From NCBI GenBank assembly GCA_009761415.1, contig QUOL01000027.1, positions 62,001 through 126,000 of the forward strand: a stretch of DNA of 64,000 bases. The letters are read 5' to 3'. Origin of the DNA: Sarcomyxa edulis (Eukaryota > Basidiomycota > Agaricomycetes > Agaricales > Mycenaceae). Shown piece by piece: positions 36,723 to 49,065 of this stretch; position 1 is the stretch's first letter; each line of letters starts with the position of its first letter. The notes below the pieces were generated by a model. That model did not search any database. It was not told the DNA's origin and worked only from the letters and a program-made list of their open reading frames with translations. Made by a program: the position numbers and the translations under genes.

Positions 36723-39700
36723 AGTGGAATGGGATTGAGGTGGCTGACGAAAAAGCCACTCAGCCTAGGAAAAAGTAAGACTTTTTGTAAGACTTGGACA
36801 CTTGGGATGTGATGGTAGATTTCTGAAATATAAAAAAACAAAAGTCTGCAACGAACGGCCGATTTAGACAAGTCCGTTTGAATACATTCCGTGACGTCGT
36901 CCTGGGTGGATTGAAAAACACTTTTACCAAAGATCCATATGCGCAGAATGGAAAAACAGAACGACGACCCCGAGAGCGGCCGCGGATGCTCTGAGGATCA
37001 GCCGCTGGGTTTGAACTGGGCCTAGGTATCCAAGTCTGGGGCCAACTCAACGACTGGGGGATCATTCTTTCTTGCAAGGCGGAGCTGATAAAAAAAACAG
37101 CTTATACAAGTGCAACAAGTGCAACAAGTCCTCATATTTCCCTCTGATTTCTCGGAGCTTTGAATCTCTGATCCAGCGTCAATTAGCCTTTTCAATTTCG
37201 CTTATGTACCCATCTAATCAGCGAAGGGTCTAGGCCCTCAGGTCTAATGTTCCTTGATGTGTCATTACGATTGGAAGAGTAGTCGGCGAACATGGCCAAT
37301 AGATGAATGAGCGGAACAGTGTCAATTCAAATCCCAGTAGATGAAGCCGCCCTCAGCCGCCCTCAGTCTGCACAGTCGGACTCGGATGCATGCGAGACAT
37401 GGCGGGCCAATGTGGTGGAGCGGCGGAAGGAGATCATGGCAACTAGCAATGAAGAGCGCATGGATACAACGGATACCAAGGGATACCTATTCTGGGTCAT
37501 CGTCCCAAGTGAGACACCGATCGTGATAGGATTGACCCCCCAAGATTCGAAATCAACGGGGGACTTCCAGTCGCGTCAGAAGGCCAAAATTGTTATCAGC
37601 GCCTCTCAGATCCTCGCATTGGGAAGAACAGCGGTCGAAAAATAGCCAATCAATACGACTGACCTGGGACGGATGCAGTTATGGCAGGCGTAAGCCCTGA
37701 AAGTCATCCTATTGGATTTGGGGATACGATGCGGGTCCGAATCCGGGACTTCATGACCGGGAGTGGTGACGCTTGGTGACGCAGCAAGTACAGAATTTGA
37801 AAGAAAACAACACTAACAAGTACTAGTTAGTACACTTGTTCCCATCAGTTAGCAGGGATACGTACAACAGAGGACGCGGGCTATGCGCCACGAAATGGGG
37901 CGACTGCGTACAACTCGGAGAGTTTCGTTGATCTCCCGATTCTAAGACATACGTAGTATGAGCAGTAATGGATCAAAACCGGGACTCTAGAAGCTTGTAA
38001 GGTCCGATTCAATTTTTAGAATCAATTCTATGATTGAAGCAGTCAGTAGACTGTAGAATCGTCCTGAATCATCGGCATATGAGACTCACCTTGACGCCGA
38101 CGAATACCTCGATCCCTTCCTTTCCTATAGCAGTCTCCAGATTCGTCCAAGCGTCGAAAGTCGAAGATCGACAGAACCAAGCCTGACCAAGCAGGACCAA
38201 CTTGGCGCCGAGTCCCAGAAACGCCGACCTCCAGCCGCCGGCACCCATTCGTAGGACAGAGAGCAGGAGAGGGCCTCATTATGAGCACCCTGCGGTGCCT
38301 TGCCTAGACGTATGTGATATGGAAGTGCCACAAGTTGCATGAAATCGAGGGTCGTAGTTAAGCCCTTTGCAGAAAAACTCTGCGAGCTCGGAAAGATGGG
38401 AGTCTGGTCGGCATGTCGTACAAATACCATACGGTCGACGTCGAAAGAAGGAGAACGATCCTTCCCGGCGCACCCGAAAAAAAAGAGATGAGGAGACGGG
38501 AAGACTCGCCTAGTGAACATGAAGATAAGACTTGCAGTGTACCGGTGGTTGTGCCACCGGGCTTCTTCGGTCTGTGTGTGTATATGACGCATTTCACGAA
38601 GTCAAGCATTAGATTGTCTCACTGATGGGCTTTTGGTCAGCCTATCCCGTGATAGAGATAACACAAGTAGTACTCACCATGTGGATTGACGGTGTATGCA
38701 CCAATCCATAATTATCGTCGAGGCTTGAGGAAAGGTATAAATAGAAATTGGTCCGAGGCGCTATGCGAAGGAATAGAAACTACACTGTCGGATGACGAGA
38801 TAGGACCCGTACAAGCGAACTTTAGCTCTGGGAGTACTTGAAGCAGATATCGTCGTTGGACTCCGGGGCCTGGCATTGGTTTCTCGACGATGTACAGACT
38901 TGGCCAGTGCAACGCCACAAATTGTTATCGTGATTCAACGTCGCCTGCATAGACTATTGCGCGAATGCGCAACAAACGTTCCAATTGAGACAATTTCGAA
39001 TTCATACCAGAGCCGGGCCCATCGCCTTGAATTTCCTTCAACTGTCAGCAATCAGATGATAGTGAGAGGTGCAGCACACCAAATCAGGCTTATCCTGTAT
39101 ACTGCATTGAACAGCGACCAATCGAATTTGAGAGGTCAAGTCCGGTAGTCCGGAATAGAATAACCATGGCCATGCTAAATTTGCGTGGTCATCGTGTCCG
39201 AATGCCCGAGACCTATGGACATCAAAAGGTGACACCCAATTCTTCCATTTGAAGGAAAGACAGAGTTGGGGACATCAAGACCGGAGGAAGGGACCATTTC
39301 GAGTGAACCCGATTCCCCTGTGAGAAGAATTACTTTCCGTTCGACGCGACGCGCCTCCGCCGTAAGCTTCTCATAGAGACCGTCCGTAGAAGTCGGCAAC
39401 AAATGCCTGCATATGTTTGTCGAAGAGTTTGTCGTGCCGAACACAGACATTCGAAGCAGATTACAAAGCTCCCAGGTTAGAGACAACGAGGGATGCGTAC
39501 AGCACGACCCAGGCTCGTCAAGAAGTTCATACAAAAACAACTGCATCAAGAAGACGACGAGAGCCATCTGGTGCGCGTCGACGCGCTCGGAGAAAATGAG
39601 GAGTCATCTCGCATGTGCATGTCATGTGAGGATCCTCGGATTTGAAAGAGAGACCTGCGCTTTCATCAAATTCTGACTTTGGCCAACAACGTCAACTTGT

Positions 39701-40101
39701 TTTACACCTAGAGAAAGATTCTCGTCAAGTTAGTCCGTTTCTATCCAAAATCGTGAGCACAGACCTGCCTACTCAATGTCCTATCCTTCAGCAACCTCAT
39801 CTGCTCCCGGTCTGCAACTACGAGCTCGAATAGAGTGTCTTATCACCTTACGTTGAAATTATTGTCGCCAGTGATGGGTGCAATAACGAACGAAACAAAT
39901 CCTCAAATTCCGATAGGTGGTGTGATCGTAAAAACCGACAAATCCGAAATTGGATGGATCACTTGAACCTGAGGTTTGTTGAGCGCTTGCCAGCCCGGTG
40001 ACTGCAAGACGGGGCATGTGAACGTTAACCATCATTCTCTCTGTCATCCAGGTCCATTTATAAGAGAGGATGATCCCATCCATCTTTTCCTTCTCGCCAT
40101 C
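36723..40101. other. Gene-poor region between C2H2 and MFS genes
   Basis: Apart from a doubtful frame at 37,307-37,645 I find nothing convincing. Overlapping frames on both strands at 38,043-38,625 and 39,175-39,676 have no domain. The ends hold the promoters of the divergent C2H2 (-) and MFS (+) genes. Confidence 0.45.
37307..37645 (+). CDS. Hypothetical small protein (doubtful)
   Basis: 112-codon open frame starting MSGTVSIQIPVDEAALSRPQ, with a plausible soluble composition and no recognised domain. No paralog is visible in the window. It could be an exon of a larger gene or chance. Confidence 0.2.
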   Translation: MSGTVSIQIPVDEAALSRPQSAQSDSDACETWRANVVERRKEIMATSNEERMDTTDTKGYLFWVIVPSETPIVIGLTPQDSKSTGDFQSRQKAKIVISASQILALGRTAVEK

Positions 40102-42345
40102 ATGCCAACGATGCTCAAAAAAGGTATACCACCCTCGGAGACATCGATCCCAGAAGAAGAGAAGAATCGACGCGACTCACCTGTCGAAAACTCGAGTACT
40201 GATGCTCTAGATATGGATTCAGATGCTGCACTCGAGAAAAGAGTCTGGCGGAAACTCGATGTCTGGATTTTACCCGTCGTAACGATATTCTATCTGCTTT
40301 CATTCTTGGTGAGTCCTCCGGTCCCTTAGACTCTTCCACTGAATCGACGCACGATGTACCCCGGGTACTAGTTTAATCGAGAGTGTAGCTCTTGCTGGGT
40401 CTTCTCACTGCGCGAGATAGGATGGAGCTAATGCGATCTCTCGCAGGATCGCAGCAATATCGCGAATGCTCGTGTAGCGGGTTTGCAGACCGACCTTAAG
40501 ATGACTAACCGGCAGGTAATTATTCGCTTGCTGGCCGAAACCTTGAGCATCTCTTGATTCATTCTATCTCATCCAGTATAGCATGGCTCTGACCGTCACT
40601 TATATGTTCGTACTCACCTCGTTAGAGGGCTTGTTGGTGTTCAAATCGTAATGCACAGACCCTATATTGTTGCAGAACTACCATCCAATCTTCTACTTAA
40701 AGTGAGCTTCAATTTAGTTGTGGAGGACGCTCATTGATTGACAGTTTCCCCTCACAGTACGTCGGGCCTAATCTCATGCTTCCAGCGATGGTGACGATTT
40801 GGGGAGTCATCACCACACTCCAGGGTAATCGTCTGTTCGTCATTTGTGCTCCTTCATCTCTAATACGTGTATCCTAGGTGTCGTTACGACCTATGGTGGC
40901 CTACTGGCATGTCGCTTCTTTCTCGGATTCATTGAAGGTGCGTTGCATCTCCTCTGTCCAACATCTCCCATCTGACTAGCGATAGGTGGTTTATTCCCCG
41001 GGCTCGTGCTGTACCTTTCCTTCTTCTATCCCAGGCGAAGACTCCAGATCCGTATATCCACGTTCTTCGCTTCAGCATCACTCTCTGGAGCGTTCTCAGG
41101 ATTACTCGCATTCGGCATCATCCACATGAGTGGAGTCGGCAATCGACCAGGATGGGCATGGATCTTCATTCTCGTACGTCCATCGCACTCATTCCATCCT
41201 AGTTCAGGAGACACTCACGCACCTCAGGAAGGGATATTTACATTCCTGTTCGGTGTCTTGTCGTTTTTCTTACTGCCGCACTCACCTACCAGAGCCCGTT
41301 TCTTGACTGATCGAGAGAGGCAGTATGTCAATGCACAGCTGAGAGAAGACGGTGCTCTGTCTCGGGATGAGAAAGGAGACAGCTTCAATTGGGTCGAGAT
41401 ATGGAGGTGTCTCAAGCTTCCTCATGTTTGGATGGTCGCCATTGCGTTTTTCTTCGACGGTACGTGAGACCTTATTTAATTCTGATGTAAGACTGAAGGA
41501 TCCAAATTGCAGGGACTACCTGTAAGTGCGATTCGTTGGCTGCCAGAAATGTGTATCACTGAATTGAAGATAAAATCAGTATATTCGCTCGCCTAGTACG
41601 TGAAGCTCTATTCGTTTCACAACTTACACTGATCTACGCTATAGCTTCGAGCCTACTATAGTCCAAGGTCTCGGCTATACTGCTGCTCGTGCTCAGTTGA
41701 TGTCGGTCCCTCCTTTCGCCGTGTCATTCTGTTGTAAGTGCCATATGTCTACTTCATCGCCAGGTGATTCATTGGTTCTTATACGCTCTAGTCGCTCTCA
41801 TCTCTGCCTTCCTCTCTGATCGTTATCACTGCCGAGGTCTCACCTCCATTCTTTGTGGGGTCTTGTGCCTCATCGGCTTCAGCATGTTCCTAGGTCAGAA
41901 CTACAATTTCCTTACATTTCTCGGAGCCTATGACTCATCAAATTCTACTACAGGCTCGAGTTCGAAATCAATTCAATACGGCTCCCTCTTCTTCTCCATA
42001 ACAGGCACATACGGCGCAGCCCCCGCCCTCTCCACATGGAACTGCAATAACGCCTCTCCCCACGTCCGACGTGCCACCGCTGTAGCTCTCGGTTTCATAA
42101 TGACAAACTCTGGTGGCATTCTAGCCACTTGGCTACTGGGATCGCTATCACCTGCTCCAGCGTATACGAAAGCTTCCATCGTATTTGTTGTTTTCTCTGT
42201 GGGGATTATAGTCTTTTCGGCTTTGAATCTGTGGTATTTGTGGGACCAGAACAAGAAGAAGGCTGTCATTAGGTCGACTCGGGGGAAGGAGGAGGAGAAG
42301 GAGGGTTTGGGAGATCGGAGTGCTTGGTTTGTATACATCTATTAG
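40102..42345 (+). CDS. MFS permease, allantoate/pantothenate (Dal5-like) family
   Basis: A plasma-membrane anion:cation symporter-type transporter taking up a small organic acid or vitamin-like nutrient. It has many short exons. After an acidic cytoplasmic N-terminus come KRVWRKLDVWILPVVTIFYL (TM1), then DRSNIANARVAGLQTDLKMT, the typical signature of this family. IVAELPSNLL, LACRFFLGFIEGG(LFPG) and LVLYLSFFYPRRRLQIRIS follow. A central loop contains LTDRERQYVNAQLREDG. The C-terminal half has YSLAYFEPTIVQGLGYTA, then SIQYGSLFFSITGTYGAAPA, WNCNNASPHVRRATAVA and a final helix before NLWYLWDQNKKK. All expected segments are present, so it appears complete. The start is the ATG before PTMLKKG. It is convergent with K4 (102 bp apart). 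Confidence 0.92.
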
Positions 42346-42447
42346 ATTCTTGCTAGATCCATGCAGCCATTTGGCGTAAAAAGGGAAATCTTCGGGAAAG
42401 AATGGGGGCAAGTAATCAGAGCTATCGAGAAGAACAGTAATATGTGA

Positions 42448-44667
42448 TTAGTCAGAGGTGTAGCCTCCATGCAGCAATGCATCCAGCTTTCTGCGTTCCC
42501 GAGCGAACAATTGCTCATCTTGGGTCAGCTCAGCCTTGTCAAAGTCAGCAATAAACACCTTTCCATCTTTGTTGACGAGTAGATTTGGCGGCCGAATATC
42601 GTTGTGCAACACATTAGCTTTATGAATGCCATCTAAACATGCAACAAAAGCTTCCCTGAAAGACCTGTCAGCGAGCAGCGAGACGGCATACTTGGACGAC
42701 TGAGAGCCGTGAAGACATACTGTTCCGATTCAGAAACTGTCACACGATTCGTGCGTACTTCTTCCCGATGCCACAGCGAGGTTCCTCCATGTTCCAAGAT
42801 CAGAGCCAGGGCCTCTCCTTCAACATCTTCGAACAGACCGAATGCACGCAATATCCCAGGTGCATCAGTGTCCAAAAGACGTAGATATATGGAGTGTTCG
42901 TGCTCTAGACGCTTTCGTTGCTCAGAAGTGAACGAGAGCTTGACGACGACATTCCGGATGAGTGGCGGCCCTTTCTCGCGCCGAATTTCAAGCGTAGCAT
43001 CGTGGACGATCCCCGTCGCTCCAGAAGCAATATATGAGCTAGCGACGAGTGATATACAATCGTTTAGAGAATATGGGGTCTTCTTTATCTGCTGTGCATG
43101 CTTTTTGACGATGCATTCAGAGAACACTGCCGGGGATACGGTGAGTCGTAAGAAGGACGCCGGCGATGGTGAGTTGTATGTGCTATAAGAGAGATAAAGT
43201 AACATTAATGCCCGGCTGGAAGCTTCGTCGTCAAAAGTCTGAGAACAGAAAAGGCCAGCATGAGAAATTCTGAGACTATCGGTGATACAACCTACGTGCC
43301 TGGATGTCGTTCTTGTTTTCCAAGTTCTCTTCATCCGCGTCCTTTCTTGGTTTGTTTTTCTTTCCCTTGGTGCGTCGACGACTGTAGCCAGTCTTTGCGC
43401 GTTTCCTTTTCAGGCCTTCGGCGTCCACTGATACTTTTGCGCGCTGCGTCTCGTCCTCGAGTTGCTGTTTGACACGATCCAATGCGTCTTCAAGAGCTAT
43501 CATGTACAACGCTACGTGCAGTTTTCCATATCCTGGGTCTCTGCATGTGTGGATGTCAATGACGTCTGTCAGATAGAGCGATTGGTTTTTGCGATCCCGA
43601 ACACCTATCCGTTCTAGATTACCACAGTGAAATACGACAAGCGTTGTGTCTTTTACGGTGCATTGAGCCCAAGCCTGTTATTAGATCAGGGTCAGGACTT
43701 CACAGTGAACCAAGACTAGAAAAATGGAAAATGAACTTACATGTTGAATGAGTTCTTGAGCAACGCGAACGGATGATTTGGCCTTGGTACTTTTTATCGG
43801 TTTACGTGGAGTCACTAATGTTGTTGAAGGCGTTTGCATCAATGTATTAGCTATTGCAGCATCTTGAGAACGTGTGTTGATCCAAGGCGGATCTACTTTC
43901 TCTAATGGAACGGTCCATGGGATCTTTGGCGCGTCGAGAGGCACTGGAATATCTGGGCGAGAGGGATGACCGGTGGCAAGACATGTTTTGAATGGGAATA
44001 TTGAATTTGGGGCGACCTTATCCATCGCCTTGATGACTTCTTCGTTCGCCACCGATAACTGTATGATTTGCCACGTGGCTAGCTCAGGATATCGTTTGGA
44101 TGCCTCTCGCAAGAGCACCTTCGTGTTCTGGTCGAGGCAATCGGGTAATCTCGAATCATCGGCACATGTGTCCACTAATCGAAGAGCAACATCTTCCATA
44201 ACATATGGATGTGCGATGGTTTCCATTCCGTGATTCCTGGACCAGCGGAACAGAGAGAACCACGAGGAGGAGACGCAAGGATAGATGGCAAGCAGCGATG
44301 CCAGAGGCTTGCACGATGTCGAAGTCGTATGTCGATAGAACGCTGCCAAAGAGTTCACATCAGAAAACGTTTCTCCTTGGTGAGCAAACTTTGTAGCGGC
44401 ATCTCGGCGGGTTTGAGACACAAATTCGCCAGACTCCTTGGACGGTAGAACTCCATCATTTTCCAGAGCGACAAGTTTCTTATCCACGGCATCAGCCAAG
44501 CTTTTTCGAAGAGAGGGAATGCTGTATAATCGTTTGAGAAGTAGGCGTTTGTCGATATGTTTATCGTAGAATGACAATGGCGTCGGTGGAACAGGCGCAG
44601 GACCACCGGAGTCTATTTCGAGACTCGGAGGGTTGTAATTGAACAGAGATTGAATTTCGTCGTGCAT
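42448..44667 (-). CDS. K4: kinase-like family member, kinase motifs intact
   Basis: Closest to K2: both share AWAQCTVKDTTLVVFHCG after intron 1, the YSTYNSPSPASFLRL exon start and similar linkers (KRKRAKTGYSRRRTKGKK). Exon 1 starts MHDEIQSLFNYNPP and includes PLSFYDKHIDKRLLLKRL, VMEDVALRL and ELATWQIIQLS (no E-x-K). The kinase-like part has SGATGIVHDATLE, RNVVVKLSF, VLHNDIRPPNLLV and FIADFDKAEL, ending at GYTSD. K2 and K4 are about 17 kb apart in opposite orientation, with exon 1 clearly diverged. A Tc1-type transposon ends about 118 bp upstream of the K4 start. Confidence 0.82.
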
Positions 44668-44784
44668 TTTTGAGCTGGAACAATGTGAAGATCAGAAGCT
44701 CGAAAAAATCTGTGAAGGACGCGTTCAGTTCTAAGACGAAAAGTTACAAGAGAGCCGTTGTTCGGCCAATTCGGCCCAATATTA

Positions 44785-44811
44785 CAGTGGCCGTCACAAG
44801 TAATGGACCAC
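44785..44811 (+). repeat. Left terminal inverted repeat
   Basis: 27 bases beginning CAGTGGCCGTCAC and ending GGACCAC. They match the right end exactly in reverse complement. Similarity stops after base 27. Confidence 0.95.
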
Positions 44812-45082
44812 TTGTCACTTTTTCATTCTTTCTCCGAAATCTCTGAAACCTCGTTTGCTCTTAGATTCATGTTAATATATTCAGCATTGTATAATACTTG
44901 TATATCCAAATATCGAGTCCATGAGTTTGTGTTGTGAGGACTGAGCGAGAAATCGGCGCGGAGTTTCGGACTTCGGGATCCGTTTCTTTTGCCCGATCGT
45001 ACCTCGCCACACTCTTACTACAAAATAATCATCACACAATCGAACTTTCGTATTATGCTACCACTATATATTTCCCTCTGAC

Positions 45083-46099
45083 ATGGTCTACACTACACCA
45101 ACAAAAAAAGCTCGCATCATCCAGTTGAAAGATCTCGGAGCCTCAAATCGTGAGATTGCCAGCAAATTCGGAATCAGCAACTCGACAGTCTCTCGAATCA
45201 ACAATCGGTACCGAACTTCCCGCGATTTCTACAATATCAAGCCTAAGCCTGGTCGTCCGCATAAACTAGGTTCACCCGAGATTCGTATTGGTGCTCGTAT
45301 GCTTGCAACAGGGTCTGCCCGAGATGCTACAGACCTTCAACGCAAGTGTTTCCCGGAGGTCAGCGCCAGCACCGTGCGTCGTCACCTGGATGCATATGGC
45401 CTTATGGCATGTGTGCGTCGTAGGAAGCCACTTTTGACCCGAGTGCATAAGCGGAAGCGCCGGGATTGGGCAAATAAGTTTGGAAATTGGACGGTTCAAG
45501 ACTGGCGAAAAGTTTGCTTCTCCGATGAGAGCAAATTTAATTTGTTTGGGTCAGATGGGCGCAGGTATTGTTGGAGGAGACGAGGGGAAGCGTATGATGA
45601 CCGGTTCACTCAGAAAATGGTCAAGCATGGGGGAGGGCATGTGATGGTATGGGGGTGCATCACTGCACAGGGTGTTGGGCAACTTCATCGCATCGAAGGA
45701 ATTATGGACGCCAACCGATACATCCAAATACTCCAGAAATCATTTCTAGGGACCCTCCACAACCACCACATAGAGCCCACAGAAATTATTTTCCAGCAGG
45801 ATAACGACCCGAAACATTCTTCGAAACTTGCTCAAAATTGGTTCGACGAAAACGAGATCGATGTTCTTGACTGGGCACCCAGCTCGCCAGACATGAATAT
45901 CATAGAGCATGTATGGGCCTATCTTGGACGCATGGTATACTCTCGAAACCCGTTGCCTAGAAATTGTGAGGAGTTATGGGCCGCACTTCAAGAGGAATGG
46001 GGTAGGATTGATTCGGACTATATTTCAAAGCTTTACGACAGTCTTCCGGAGAGGGTGGCAGCACTGAAGAAGGCCAAGGGTGGTAGTACTAGATACTAA
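45083..46099 (+). CDS. Tc1/mariner family transposase (DD34E)
   Basis: A single-exon 338-residue protein. The N-terminal helix-turn-helix region (REIASKFGISNSTVSRINNR) and a GRPHKL AT-hook-like motif (about residues 55-60) bind the inverted repeats. The DDE catalytic core has Asp in VCFSDESKFNLFG, Asp in IIFQQDNDPKHSS, and Glu in SPDMNIIEHVWAYLG. I count 34 residues between the second Asp and the Glu, giving the DD34E signature of Tc1-type elements. There is no stop or frameshift, and length is normal for the family. The start MVYTTPTKKARI is the usual Tc1-like opening. It cuts and pastes the surrounding element at TA sites. Confidence 0.96.
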   Translation: MVYTTPTKKARIIQLKDLGASNREIASKFGISNSTVSRINNRYRTSRDFYNIKPKPGRPHKLGSPEIRIGARMLATGSARDATDLQRKCFPEVSASTVRRHLDAYGLMACVRRRKPLLTRVHKRKRRDWANKFGNWTVQDWRKVCFSDESKFNLFGSDGRRYCWRRRGEAYDDRFTQKMVKHGGGHVMVWGCITAQGVGQLHRIEGIMDANRYIQILQKSFLGTLHNHHIEPTEIIFQQDNDPKHSSKLAQNWFDENEIDVLDWAPSSPDMNIIEHVWAYLGRMVYSRNPLPRNCEELWAALQEEWGRIDSDYISKLYDSLPERVAALKKAKGGSTRY

Positions 46100-46347
46100 A
46101 TTTCAATAGTCTGTTGTTCCCCCAATGAAGATATTTTGGCATCACAAAGCTTTATGTGTCATAAGTGCAAAAGTATTGGACCTCATATAGAAATTTTGTT
46201 TCCTTTCTTCTCAATGGATATTAACCAATTCTCAACATCCATGTATCCTACTAATAGCTCACACACAGTATATTCAAAGGGAGGTAGTTTAAGTGGTGGA
46301 GGGAGGAGAACGAGCACGCGAGGTCGTGTTGACTCGCGGCCCGTCAC

Positions 46348-46374
46348 GTGGTCCATTACTTGTGACGGCCACTG
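46348..46374 (-). repeat. Right terminal inverted repeat
   Basis: 27 bases ending GGCCACTG, the exact reverse complement of the left terminal repeat, followed by the TA target duplication. Confidence 0.95.
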
Positions 46375-46542
46375 TATGTGGTGACTTTTGATAGCGTGAC
46401 GAGTGTGACAAGCAGTGGGTCATCCGACTCTCGAGTCTCGACGTTGTGGCTCAGTCCAAATTTTCCAATGAGTAAGGTATATGGAGGTAATAGTGTAAGT
46501 ATGTTTCTTGCAACAATTCGAAGGACACATCAAGGACATAGA

Positions 46543-48720
46543 CTACGGGGTAGGTGGATCCTCATCGAAATCACCGTCTAGTATACGTGCAAGCATGACA
46601 CGCTCCCTGGCGACCTTATTACGGGGAGTATTCATCTTGGCTCGATCAAAGTCAATGATAGCGATGTCCCCGTCATGGTGCGCGAGCAAGTTTTCCGCTC
46701 TGAGATCTCCATGACGCACACCCGCCGCATGAATGTCTTTCAACGCCTTCAGAAATGCAGCTCTGCAGACAGGCAATCAGCAGCAATAATCAAAGGATGA
46801 TAAGCATGGGAGCCTACTTCTGAGCAGGAGATACCAGGGCGTTTATGCCACGATCATGAATAGAAGGTCCTCCCCGAGTCAAGACAAGGGCGGCCACCTC
46901 CTCCTCCGAGTTTTCGAACAAGCCAACGGCAGTCAAAATCCCAGAGACACCTCTGGCGGACAAATGACAGTAGACAGAGTATTCGTACCACAATCTCTTC
47001 CGATGTTCAGCAGAAAACGAGAGTTTCACCACGACGTCGTGAACAAGGATCTCTCCCGTCGATGGCTCGAGCTCAAGACGGGCCTCATGAACAACCCCCA
47101 TCGCACCCCATGAGATCATAGGGCCAACAATGAGGGATATGCACTCATCTGAGCGGTAGCGCTGTTGTCGTTTAGGCGGAGGAGGTCTAGGATCAAAGCC
47201 CCGCGCTTTGTCCGGTGGAACAGCAGGTTCTACGCGAAAAGTTGTAGCTGGAACGGGGGAACTGTATATTCCGAATTCAAGATATATAAATGCAAGTTTT
47301 CGGTTCCGGGCGACTTCCAGGACATCCTAGGTGCCCGTTATTAGATAATAGCCAAACTGTAGGGTATAGACTCACCTGGCTGCTATCTTTCCCAGCACTT
47401 CCACGTTTCCTTTTGATCCGTTTGACTTTATTGGTGCGACCATCGTCTGTAGACGCCCTTTTCCGACGAGTGCTAGAGCGCTTAACAGAACGATATGATT
47501 CAGAACCAAGTGCAACACGGTTTATCGTGTCTTGAAGGGCTGTGATGTAAAGGCCAACGTGCAATTTTCCATAGTGGGGATCTGCGCAGGTACTGACATG
47601 AATGAGGTCTGACAGATACAGAGTCTGAGATTCACGGTGACGTATGCCAATTCTCTCGAAATTCCCCGAGTGGAATATTATGAGTGTTGTGTTTTTACGA
47701 GTAGATTCAGCCCATGCCTGTGATTTATTCGGTCCGAGCGCAGAAAAGTAGAATAAGCGGCAAACTGCTCACATGCTGTACGAATCTTTCCAATGTGACA
47801 CTGTTCGGAGGCAGATCCTTCTTTCCCCGCGATTTTCGAGTGTTTGGAGAGAAAATGGCAGGCGTTGCTCTAGGTCTCAGGTTCCTCCACGGTCCATCTT
47901 TCGAGACCTCAGTATATGACCCTGGAATTGTCCACGGTGTTGTGGTAGCATCGGGAACATCTGGAGTGACGAAGGTGTGGTTAGAACGACCAGCAGTCCG
48001 AAGGATTTCCGGAGAGAATGAATCAGAGTCCGCAAGCTTCGCCATGTCCTTTAGAAGTCCTTCATCCTTTTCGGACATAGAGACAATCTCCCAAGTGGCT
48101 AAATCAGAATAGCCCCGCACAGACTCTATCAGCTCCGCTATAGATTTTGCATCCATACATCCGTCCATACTACTGACCGCGCGCTCGGTATAGAGTACTC
48201 CGAGCAGTCTAAGAGAGGCGTTCTCCATAGCATAGCAGTTACCGCCAGTAGGCCTTTCCGTATTTTTAGTCCATTCGAGGGCATACTCCCACTTCGGACC
48301 ATCAGGGTGGACAACGAGAGTTGATGCGACAGGCAGGCAAAACGTAGAGGTGGTAGATTCATAGGAATCAATGATGGAGTTTATACTGTAAACGGTAAGT
48401 CCCCGTGTACATTCGCGCATCTCGTCTGTGTAGAAATGGCCCTCCGTGACGGGCGGTAGATGCAATCCACGGTCCTGAACAGACTTGAGAGCGCTATCGA
48501 CAGTACCAGCTATATCCGTCAGCAGGGTAGGCATGATTCGTATGCGTTTGAGACATGTCCTATCGCTGAGGTGCTTGTCGTAGAACGACAGTGGTGGTAA
48601 TGTCGATGTCGCATGATGAGTGACAGGAGCGCGTTTCTTGGGCGGCGCTAAGGGATTTGGGTTGAAATTGAAGAGAGAATGCAGTTCTCGGTATGTTTCC
48701 GAGTCACAATCGGAATGCAT
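46543..48720 (-). CDS. K5: kinase-like family member, kinase motifs intact
   Basis: A member of the close trio K5/K6/K8. The start MHSDCDSETYRELHSLFNFN is conserved in the trio. Exon 1 has PPLSFYDKHLSDRTCLKRIR, AMENASLRL (Asp of the D motif changed to Asn, unlike K6/K8) and DLATWEIVSMS (Glu kept, Lys lost). After intron 1: AWAESTRKNTTLIIFHSG, then YGKLHVGLYITAL, then a strongly basic linker (KRSSTRRKRASTDDGRTNK). Kinase-like motifs: WGAMGVVHEARLE, VHDVVVKLSF, VRHGDLRAENLL, IIDFDRAKMN, ending DEDPPTP. Its last exon and intron resemble K8 more than K6 does, although the K5 and K6 3' flanks match each other. It is in tandem with K6, which lies 345 bp upstream. Confidence 0.83.
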
Positions 48721-49065
48721 CTGAGGTGGATGATAGACTGCCAGTTAGCATCACGAATCAGTCATCGTTGTATCTGAATGTATGGAAGCGTACGTTTGAG
48801 CGGAGCCTTACCAGACCTTCAGATATTGAGACTGCTACTAGCTGCTACTAGTACAGAGGGATCAAAAGTGTTCTGCATATCGCTTGCGTCTTGTTTCAAG
48901 CGACAGTGGGTCCGGATGGGAACTTGGAAGAGCTCAACACGTGCTAGGCACGTGCACGACTGGGACCTCATACTATCACCTGACTAGAGTTCAACAGCGG
49001 ACTACTTAGTATTGTAAGTGTGTTTCTTGCAAGATCAGATGCGAAGGACACATCAAAGACATAGA
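48721..49065. other. Intergenic K5-K6
   Basis: It holds the K5 promoter and the K6 3' region. The K6 3' flank (about 49,014-49,065) resembles the K5 3' flank (46,495-46,542), supporting a tandem duplication that includes downstream sequence. Confidence 0.55.

Larger units (their letters stand above)
44783..46376. mobile_element. Complete Tc1/mariner transposon with TA target duplication
   Basis: A 1,590-bp element (44,785-46,374) is bounded by perfect 27-bp terminal inverted repeats and flanked on both sides by TA (44,783-44,784 and 46,375-46,376), the target-site duplication of this superfamily. One uninterrupted transposase frame lies inside. Perfect repeats, intact frame and clean target duplication suggest recent insertion and possible activity. 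It sits between K4 and K5. Confidence 0.95.

Noticed and set aside
37721..37760. Possible tRNA T-arm-like string (GGTCCGAATCCGGG)
   Set aside because: No matching acceptor, D or anticodon arms at tRNA distances, and the GTTCRA box is not met.
38125..38592. 155-codon minus-strand frame
   Set aside because: Overlapping frames of similar size in several phases and no domain; looks like chance openness.
46856..47113. Plus-strand frame over K5 with relatives at 49,378-49,635 (+) and 59,485-59,742 (-)
   Set aside because: Opposite strand of the kinase N-lobe exon. Conserved only because the sense coding sequence is conserved.
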